In this document: piece after piece, positions 58,163-64,000 of the stretch
Numbering within the stretch: position 1 is the first letter of the stretch
Layout of the letters: each line of letters begins with the position of its first letter
Assembly (NCBI GenBank): GCA_900769405.1
Contig: CAAGGL010000008.1
Coordinates: forward strand, 62,001 to 126,000
DNA: 64,000 nucleotides
Reading direction: 5' to 3'
Source: an uncultured Alistipes sp.
GTDB lineage: Bacteria; Bacteroidota; Bacteroidia; Bacteroidales; Rikenellaceae
Translations under genes and position numbers: made by a program
The notes under the pieces: generated by a model
Database searches by the model: none
What the model was told of the DNA's origin: nothing
Seen by the model: the letters and a program-made list of their open reading frames with translations, nothing else

Positions 58163-60175
58163 ATGAAACGCTATATACTTGTAATACTGACACTTATCCT
58201 TTCTGTCGAAATCTCGGCACGCGAAGTTTATAACCTGAATAACGGCTGGCGCTTCTTCTATGGCAATGCCGTGAGCAGCGACCTGGCTCGACAAGTGACA
58301 CTGCCCCACGTCTGGAATCCCGACGGCAAGCAGCAGCACACGCTGGGTAACTATATGCGCTCGCTCGATGTTCCGTCGGAGTGGCAGGGACGACGTATCT
58401 TTATCCGTTTCTATGGCGCAGCGTCGGTGGCCGACCTCTCGGTCAATAGTCGCTACGTGGGTACGCATCGTGGTGCGGGAACGGCATTCACATTCGAGAT
58501 CACCGACTATGTTCGCTACGGTATGTCCAACTCGATCCGCGTGCAGGTCGATAACGCTCAGCGCAGCGATCTGTTTCCGCTGGCTCAGGAGGAGAATCGC
58601 TACGGCGGTCTGCATCGTGACGTGGAGCTGATCGTGACCGATCGCGTGGCAGTCTCGCCGCTATACTATTCGACTGACGGAGTGTTCGTTACAACCAACA
58701 AAGTGAGCGAAGAGAGCGTTGCAGGTAAGGTTACGGTGCACATCGCAACCGACCGTCGTGATCGCCCCGCAAGTATCCAAATGGCGATCCTCTCGCCCTC
58801 GCTCGATACGGTCTTCATCGACAATCTGCGCACGAAGATCGACGGTAAAAACGACCATACGACCATCGACATTCCGTTCACGGTCAATAAACCCGCGCTG
58901 TGGGGCGCAGAGGTCGGCGAGCAGCCCCTCTACACGGTTGTGACCAAGATCGCAACGGGCGTAACCACCGACTCGGTGGCGGTGAGGACTGGTTTCCGCT
59001 CGATCACCATTGGCGACAACCACCTGCTCCGCATCAACAGCCGCCCGCGCCCCATTCGTGGCGTGGCTCTCTATGGCGATCGCGCGGGTGTCGGCTCGGC
59101 AATACTGCCCTATCAAGCCGCTGATGATATGGCACTTATCGAGGAGATGGGCGCAAACCTTGTGCGTATGGTCACCTATCCCGCCGCAGCGGCTTATCTT
59201 GACGAGTGCGACCGTCGCGGCATTGGCGTCTGGTGCGACATTCCGCTGGTCAATTCGCCCTTCCTGGCCGATGTACCCTACACCACTTCGCCCGCTCTTG
59301 CCGAGAATGGACGCGAGCAGTTGCGCGAGATCATCGCTCAGAACTACAACCGTCCGTCGGTGATGATGTGGGGTATATTCTCGAAATTGATCGTTCCGGG
59401 TGACGACCCCCGACCCTATATCCGCGACCTCAACTCGTTGGCGCACAAGCTCGATGCGTCGCGTCCGACCGTTGCCGTAAGCAACCAGGACGGCGACATC
59501 AACTTCATTACCGATATGATCGTTTGGAGCCAGACTCTCGGTTGGCAATCGGGTGATGTTCAGGACGTTCAGGTTTGGAAGGAGCAGCTGCGCGAGGGTT
59601 GGAGCAACCTGCGTTCGGGTTTGACCTACTCGGCCGGTGGCTCGACTCAGCATCAGGACACATTGACGATGCGCCCCCGCCTGGATCGTAATTGGCACCC
59701 CGAGCGTTGGCAGACCATCTTCCACGAGAGCTATATGCGCACGGCAGGTAACGACCCGCTGTTCTGGGGTATTGTGGCAGGTAATATGTTCGATTTCGGA
59801 TCGGTGCGTCAGGCACATATCGACGGTAGCGAGGTGAACGATCACGGTCTGGTCAGCTACGACCGCTCGGTCAAAAAGGACGCATTCTACATCTACAAGG
59901 CAGCGTGGAATCGCACCCAGCCCTTTGTTCACATTGCCGAGAAGCGATTGTCGGTGCGCGAGAATCCCGAGCAGACCATACGTGTCTATTCAAACCAACC
60001 GCAGGTTGAGTTGGTCGTAAACGGTCGATCGTGCGGAACAATGGAGTCCACCGACGGTATCTTTATTTGGGAGAAGGTTGCCCTCAATGCAGGTTCAAAC
60101 ACCATCGAGGCCGTCAGTCCCGATAGTCCCTACTCGGACCACTCGACGATTATCGTAGGCAAGAGCGCAAGATAG
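58163..60175 (+). CDS. Glycoside hydrolase family 2 homologue lacking both catalytic glutamates
   Basis: From ATG 58163 the 670-residue protein has a signal peptide (to about residue 20), a jelly-roll sugar-binding domain (NNGWRFFYGNA... VTLPHVWNP), an Ig-like domain and a TIM barrel with LLRINSRPRPIRGVALYGDR, EEMGANLVRMVTYPAA and the end NMFDFGSVRQAHIDGSEVNDHGLVSYDRSVKKDAFYIYKAAW. In active relatives the acid/base is the Glu of W-G-L-F-N-E; here the run is WGIFSK, with Lys408. The nucleophile of S-E-Y-G-A-G is replaced by LTYSAGGS, with Thr488. The rest of the fold is intact and codon use is normal, so this looks like a retained pseudoenzyme, perhaps a binding protein. It overlaps the convergent WbqC gene by 26 bases. 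Confidence 0.9.
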   Translation: MKRYILVILTLILSVEISAREVYNLNNGWRFFYGNAVSSDLARQVTLPHVWNPDGKQQHTLGNYMRSLDVPSEWQGRRIFIRFYGAASVADLSVNSRYVGTHRGAGTAFTFEITDYVRYGMSNSIRVQVDNAQRSDLFPLAQEENRYGGLHRDVELIVTDRVAVSPLYYSTDGVFVTTNKVSEESVAGKVTVHIATDRRDRPASIQMAILSPSLDTVFIDNLRTKIDGKNDHTTIDIPFTVNKPALWGAEVGEQPLYTVVTKIATGVTTDSVAVRTGFRSITIGDNHLLRINSRPRPIRGVALYGDRAGVGSAILPYQAADDMALIEEMGANLVRMVTYPAAAAYLDECDRRGIGVWCDIPLVNSPFLADVPYTTSPALAENGREQLREIIAQNYNRPSVMMWGIFSKLIVPGDDPRPYIRDLNSLAHKLDASRPTVAVSNQDGDINFITDMIVWSQTLGWQSGDVQDVQVWKEQLREGWSNLRSGLTYSAGGSTQHQDTLTMRPRLDRNWHPERWQTIFHESYMRTAGNDPLFWGIVAGNMFDFGSVRQAHIDGSEVNDHGLVSYDRSVKKDAFYIYKAAWNRTQPFVHIAEKRLSVRENPEQTIRVYSNQPQVELVVNGRSCGTMESTDGIFIWEKVALNAGSNTIEAVSPDSPYSDHSTIIVGKSAR

Positions 60176-60803
60176 TTGTCGCCGCGGGACCCTCGCAGAA
60201 TAACAGATCGAGAATCGAGATATTGGGCGCGAAAGGTGCGCGATCGGCAAAGACCTGACAATAGGGCTGAGGCTCGAAACGCTCGTCGCACATAGCCAGA
60301 CGCGGCTTGGGCGAGAATGCTCCTCGCAGGTCGTGGTCGAAGGTTTTAGTCGCCTCGGCATTGATCCATCGCTCGCTGATATTCAACTCCTTACCAATGC
60401 CCAGCGCACGCATTGCCGTGCGGCAGAGGTCGGCATTCCAATCCACCAGAAAATCGTACTGACGCTCGAAAAACGGAGCGAACTCCTCGCCATAGAAATC
60501 GAAGTAGGGCGACGACTTGTAGGCCGAGAGGATCGACACCCAATGTTGGTGCTGCCAGCGCTTCGAGTAGTCGATACGCACGTCGCGCATCTTCATTCGC
60601 GGGCGGTTGGCATTGGCAACCTGCACCGTGAGGGGCATCAATCCGTTTGCCGCCGCAATCACCGTGCGGTTGCGGTAGCTCTGTTTGATGTAGTACTCAT
60701 CAATATCGATCACGCAGTCGTCTGCAAGCAGATGCGCAAACCACTGAACATTACCAAGATATGTCAACGGAAGTATCGTTCGTGCGCTCATCTCGTTACT
60801 CAT
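60150..60803 (-). CDS. WbqC-like family protein
   Basis: The 217-residue protein begins ILPLTYLGNVQWFAHLLADDCVIDIDEYYIKQSYRNRTVI, with the Y-x-G-N-x-Q-x-F opening and conserved QSYRNR, and continues WQHQHWVSILSAYKSSPYFDFYGEEFAPFF. These are the marks of the WbqC family, which occurs in lipopolysaccharide clusters and elsewhere; its activity is unproven. Its start overlaps the ispG stop by 8 bases, so both are co-translated. Confidence 0.9.
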   Translation of the reverse strand: MSNEMSARTILPLTYLGNVQWFAHLLADDCVIDIDEYYIKQSYRNRTVIAAANGLMPLTVQVANANRPRMKMRDVRIDYSKRWQHQHWVSILSAYKSSPYFDFYGEEFAPFFERQYDFLVDWNADLCRTAMRALGIGKELNISERWINAEATKTFDHDLRGAFSPKPRLAMCDERFEPQPYCQVFADRAPFAPNISILDLLFCEGPAATTILRSCLR

Positions 60804-62334
60804 TTTTTGAGGGTTCGACCCAGCGACCGTCGGCCTTAATCAGCGCAATCAGACGCTCCAAAGCCTCCGCCTGCGGTATATTGCGCTCGACAATCTCGCG
60901 ACCGCGATAGAGCGTAATGCGCTCGGGTGCCGCACCCACATATCCATAATCGGCGTCGGCCATCTCGCCCGGGCCATTCACGATGCAACCCATCACGCCA
61001 ATCTTCAAATCCTTCAAGTGCGACGTTGCCGCCTTGATCTTCGCCAGCGTCGATTGCAGGTCGTAGAGCGTGCGACCGCACGACGGGCAGGCGATATACT
61101 CGGTACGCGAGAAACGCACTCGCGCCGCCTGCATAATCATCAGCTCCAACTCCTTGATCTGCTCGGCCGAGTGCTGCGGAGCGTCGATCCAAATGCCGTC
61201 AGCCAAGCCGTCGAGCAACATCACACCCATATCAGCTGCCGCCTTCACCGCCAGCGTTTGGTAATCCTCGTCATCATATTTGCGATGGATCACAACGGGC
61301 GTGTCGTCCTCGATCGACAAAATCGCCGAGCGCCACTCGGCAACGGGATTCGCCGACACAGCATCAGCAACAAATATATCAAGCTCGTTATCTCCTAATT
61401 CCGAGTGCGTTACGGGCACCTGATCGCCACCGACACAACCCACACGTCGCGTAGCACGACGGCGATATTCGTAGGGTGAGAATCGCTCCTCGGCAACCTC
61501 AAATTCGCCCTCGCGCGAGGTGAAATAGTCCGCCAACATCTGCGCCACGGGGATCTCGTTCTCGGGGTCCTCGGTCAGCGACACGCGGATCGTATCGCCC
61601 ACACCGTCAGCCAGCAGCGCACCGATACCTACGGCGCTCTTCACGCGCCCCTCGATACCGTCACCCGCCTCAGTCACGCCCAGGTGGATCGGGAAATCCA
61701 TACCCTCCTCGCGCATCGCCGCCACCAGCAGTCGATAGGCATAGACCATCACGCGCGTATTGCTCGACTTCATCGACACGACCACCTGATCGAAACCCTC
61801 CGAACGGCACACGCGCAGGAACTCCATCGCCGAAACGACCATACCCTCGGGCGTATCGCCCCACTCGTCGAAGACACGCTTGGCCAGCGAGCCGTGGTTC
61901 ACGCCGATACGCAGCGCCACACCGCGCTGGCGACACTTCTCGATGAGTCGCTCCAAGCGGCGATCACTCGTGCGGTAGTTACCTGGGTTGATGCGCACCT
62001 TATCGACCGACTCGGCAGCGATCTCCGCCACCTCAGGCACAAAGTGAATATCGGCCACAATCGCTGTCGAGAAACCCTCCGAGCGCAGTTGAGCCACGAT
62101 ATTGCGCAGGTTCTCGCCCTCGCGCGGACCCTGAGCCGTCAGGCGGACGATGTGTCCTCCCGCGCGGTCGATGCGCTCGATCTGTGCCACACTTGCGGCT
62201 GTATCATTGGTGTCGGTGTTGGTCATCGACTGAACGGCAATGGGTGCTCCACCACCGATCTCGACGCCGCCGATACGCACGCGACAACTGCCGCGACGCT
62301 CGTATCGACCGAGTGAATTGCAATACTTTTTCAT
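60796..62334 (-). CDS. ispG: 4-hydroxy-3-methylbut-2-enyl diphosphate synthase (three-domain form)
   Basis: The 512-residue protein makes HMBPP in the non-mevalonate isoprenoid pathway. The TIM barrel (residues 1 to about 265) has APIAVQSMTNTDTNDTAA and DIHFVPEVAE; an inserted domain follows (about 265-400); and the iron-sulfur domain has CPSCGRTLYDL and IGVMGCIVNGPGEMADADYGYVG with the cluster cysteines. The insert marks the plant/Bacteroidota form, though at 512 residues it is shorter than many (often about 600). The promoter is divergent from recG. Confidence 0.95.
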   Translation of the reverse strand: MKKYCNSLGRYERRGSCRVRIGGVEIGGGAPIAVQSMTNTDTNDTAASVAQIERIDRAGGHIVRLTAQGPREGENLRNIVAQLRSEGFSTAIVADIHFVPEVAEIAAESVDKVRINPGNYRTSDRRLERLIEKCRQRGVALRIGVNHGSLAKRVFDEWGDTPEGMVVSAMEFLRVCRSEGFDQVVVSMKSSNTRVMVYAYRLLVAAMREEGMDFPIHLGVTEAGDGIEGRVKSAVGIGALLADGVGDTIRVSLTEDPENEIPVAQMLADYFTSREGEFEVAEERFSPYEYRRRATRRVGCVGGDQVPVTHSELGDNELDIFVADAVSANPVAEWRSAILSIEDDTPVVIHRKYDDEDYQTLAVKAAADMGVMLLDGLADGIWIDAPQHSAEQIKELELMIMQAARVRFSRTEYIACPSCGRTLYDLQSTLAKIKAATSHLKDLKIGVMGCIVNGPGEMADADYGYVGAAPERITLYRGREIVERNIPQAEALERLIALIKADGRWVEPSKNE

Positions 62335-62367
62335 CTGTTAGGCGTAAAAACTATTTACCGAATAGTG

Positions 62368-62400
62368 CAAAGATACGAAAAAAGATGCGCAAGATTCAAA
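62368..62400 (-). promoter_or_regulatory. Promoter of ispG
   Basis: On the minus strand TTTG (62397-62400), 21 bases, TATCTTTG (62368-62375), a full match about 35 bases before the ATG. Confidence 0.7.
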
Positions 62401-62410
62401 ATCTTTTCGT

Positions 62411-62418
62411 TACTTTTG
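62411..62418 (+). promoter_or_regulatory. Putative -7 box of recG
   Basis: TACTTTTG fits the consensus exactly but ends only four bases before the ATG at 62423, so the transcript could be almost leaderless. No TTTG is seen at 19-21 bases upstream. Confidence 0.45.
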
Positions 62419-62422
62419 CATT

Positions 62423-64000
62423 ATGGGCAGAGTATTCGACAACGATATCAAATTCGTAAGCGGCGTGGGCGAGCAACGTGCCAAGCTGCTTGCATCGGAA
62501 TTGGGCATTCGCACAATGGGCGATATGCTCTACTACTTCCCGTTTCGATATGTCGATCGCACTCGCTACTACCGCATTGGCGAGATCACCGAGAACGAGA
62601 GCTCGACGCTGGTGCAGTTCCGCGCCCGCGTGACGGGATTTGCTCCGAGTGGCGAGGGTCGCAACCGCCGTTTCAAGGCCTTCGTGTCGGATGCGACGGG
62701 CTCGGCCGAACTGACGTGGTTCAAGAATGTGCGCTGGATCGAGAAACGTTTGCAGGTTGGTGTCGAGTACATCATCTTCGGACGTCCGTCGTTCTTCCGT
62801 GGGCAGTTACAGATGGTACACCCTGAGGTCGAGGAGGTTATGAGCGCCCGCAAGCGCCCCGAGGGTCTGCAAGGCGTGTACAGCACCACCGAGAAACTGA
62901 CCAATGCGCAGCTCGGCAGCAAGGGTCTGTATAACATCATCTGCAACCTCTGGCCGCTCATCGAGAGCCGTATCGAGGACCCGATGCCCGAACAGCTCCG
63001 CGCGGCACACGGGTTGATACCCCTGCGCGATGCGCTGTATAATATCCATTTCCCGCAGTCGCCCGAGTTGCTGCGCCGCGCCGAGTATCGACTCAAATTC
63101 GACGAACTGCTTGGTATTCAACTCAATATTCAATCGCGTCGCACGGTGCGCAAAAACCGCTACAACGGGTTTATGTTCCCGCGCGTGGGCGACTACTTCA
63201 ACCGCTTTTACAACGAAAAACTCCCCTTCGAGCTGACGGGCGCGCAGAAACGTGTGATCCGTGAGATTCGTCAGGACACCATTACGGGTTGCCAGATGAA
63301 TCGCCTGTTGCAGGGCGACGTCGGTAGCGGCAAGACGATGGTGGCGCTGGCGTCGATGTTGATCGCCGCCGACAACGGATTCCAATCGTGTATGATGGCA
63401 CCGACCGAGATCCTCGCGCGACAGCACTTCGCCTCTATCAGCCGTATGGTCGAAGGACTTGGTATTGAGGTACATATCCTCACCGGAGCCTCGAAGAGTG
63501 CCGAACGTCGCGCCTCGCTCGAAGCCGCGGCATCGGGTCGCGCACATATCCTCATCGGCACGCACTCGCTTATCGAAGATACGGTGCAGTTTGACAACCT
63601 CGGTCTGTGTGTGATCGACGAGCAGCACCGCTTTGGTGTCGAGCAGCGCGCCAAGATGTGGACCAAGAATTCGCAGCCGCCACATATCCTCGTGATGACC
63701 GCGACACCCATTCCGCGCACCCTCGCGATGACGCTCTATGGCGATCTGGACGTGTCGGTTATCGACGAGTTGCCCCCCAACCGCCGCCCGATACAGACCT
63801 ACCACTACTTCGATTCGGCACGCTTGAAACTGTTCGGTTTTATGCGCCAGCAGATTGCGCTCGGTCGCCAGATCTATGTGGTCTATCCGCTGATTGCCGA
63901 GAGCGAGAAGATGGATTATAAGGACTTAACAGACGGCTATCTATCAATCACACAAGCCTTTCCGCCACCCGAATATATCACCTCGATCGTTCACGGCAAG
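62423..64000 (+). CDS. recG: ATP-dependent DNA helicase RecG, C-terminus beyond the window
   Basis: The frame from ATG 62423 is open to the window end (526 codons of about 700). The wedge/OB domain includes KFVSGVGEQRAKLLASELGI and DMLYYFPFRYVDRTRYY. Helicase domain 1 follows: ELTGAQKRVIREI (Q motif), MNRLLQGDVGSGKTMVALAS (motif I), MMAPTEILARQHF (Ia), IGTHSLIED (Ib), CVIDEQHRFGVEQR (II) and VMTATPIPRTLAMTLYGDLDVSVIDELP (III). RecG remodels stalled replication forks. The second helicase domain is cut off. Confidence 0.95.
   Translation, partial: MGRVFDNDIKFVSGVGEQRAKLLASELGIRTMGDMLYYFPFRYVDRTRYYRIGEITENESSTLVQFRARVTGFAPSGEGRNRRFKAFVSDATGSAELTWFKNVRWIEKRLQVGVEYIIFGRPSFFRGQLQMVHPEVEEVMSARKRPEGLQGVYSTTEKLTNAQLGSKGLYNIICNLWPLIESRIEDPMPEQLRAAHGLIPLRDALYNIHFPQSPELLRRAEYRLKFDELLGIQLNIQSRRTVRKNRYNGFMFPRVGDYFNRFYNEKLPFELTGAQKRVIREIRQDTITGCQMNRLLQGDVGSGKTMVALASMLIAADNGFQSCMMAPTEILARQHFASISRMVEGLGIEVHILTGASKSAERRASLEAAASGRAHILIGTHSLIEDTVQFDNLGLCVIDEQHRFGVEQRAKMWTKNSQPPHILVMTATPIPRTLAMTLYGDLDVSVIDELPPNRRPIQTYHYFDSARLKLFGFMRQQIALGRQIYVVYPLIAESEKMDYKDLTDGYLSITQAFPPPEYITSIVHGK

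Noticed and set aside
1..64000. CRISPR array, prophage or insertion sequence
   Set aside because: No regularly spaced repeats, integrase, transposase, capsid or terminase genes were seen anywhere in the window.

Overview
The window is bacterial chromosome of the Bacteroidales type, most like Alistipes (Rikenellaceae). The evidence is a SusC/SusD pair, Bacteroidota -33/-7 promoters (TTTG, 19-21 bases, TAnnTTTG) ahead of many genes, weak Shine-Dalgarno sequences, an atpD-C-B-E-F-H-A-G operon, a plant/Bacteroidota-type IspG and moderately high GC. The genus is an inference. There is no CRISPR array, prophage, insertion sequence or rRNA.

Layout. 1-4195: a cut-off NagX/HGSNAT-like acyltransferase gene, then a NamZ muramidase, a GH9 hydrolase and a polysaccharide deacetylase, which look like an amino-sugar or peptidoglycan salvage group. 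4525-6306: argS. 6452-13184 (minus): the whole F-type ATP synthase operon. 13434-18593 (minus): susD and susC, whose promoter lies between 18-base inverted repeats. 19142-24397: a small VTT-like membrane protein, a ROK kinase, a hypothetical protein, a LysM glucosaminidase, DUF4254 and GT9. 24429-30878: an RND efflux operon and two proline-tRNA editing proteins. 30917-32020: an AT-rich acyltransferase, probably acquired. 32130-35539: NfnAB and a DUF1573 protein. 35720-36482: tRNA-Asn and mntP. 36533-41383: a beta-barrel protein paired with a long TPR protein. 41510-48130: OsmC, purT, an alcohol dehydrogenase, a DUF819 transporter, a DJ-1 protein and purM. 48207-52484: two lipoproteins, RidA, a histidine-rich membrane protein and a TonB-dependent receptor. 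52542-58070 (minus): ruvB, a 43-residue ORF, an ECF sigma factor, a class III aminotransferase, a SpoU methyltransferase, rsgA and cvpA. 58163-64000: a GH2-family protein, WbqC, ispG and the start of recG.

Three observations stand out. First, the GH9 gene ends in A AAA AAG TAG, a canonical -1 slippery heptamer, followed 12 bases later by a 14-bp hairpin; the -1 frame runs open into the deacetylase, so an 828-residue exported fusion may be made by frameshifting. Second, the only good susCD promoter lies inside a 224-base segment bounded by perfect 18-base inverted repeats, as expected for a phase-variable invertible promoter. Third, the GH2 protein has Lys and Thr at the positions of both catalytic glutamates and may be a pseudoenzyme. 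Smaller items are a terminator or attenuator touching the efflux operon start, a palindromic operator ahead of OsmC, and unlisted small ORFs.
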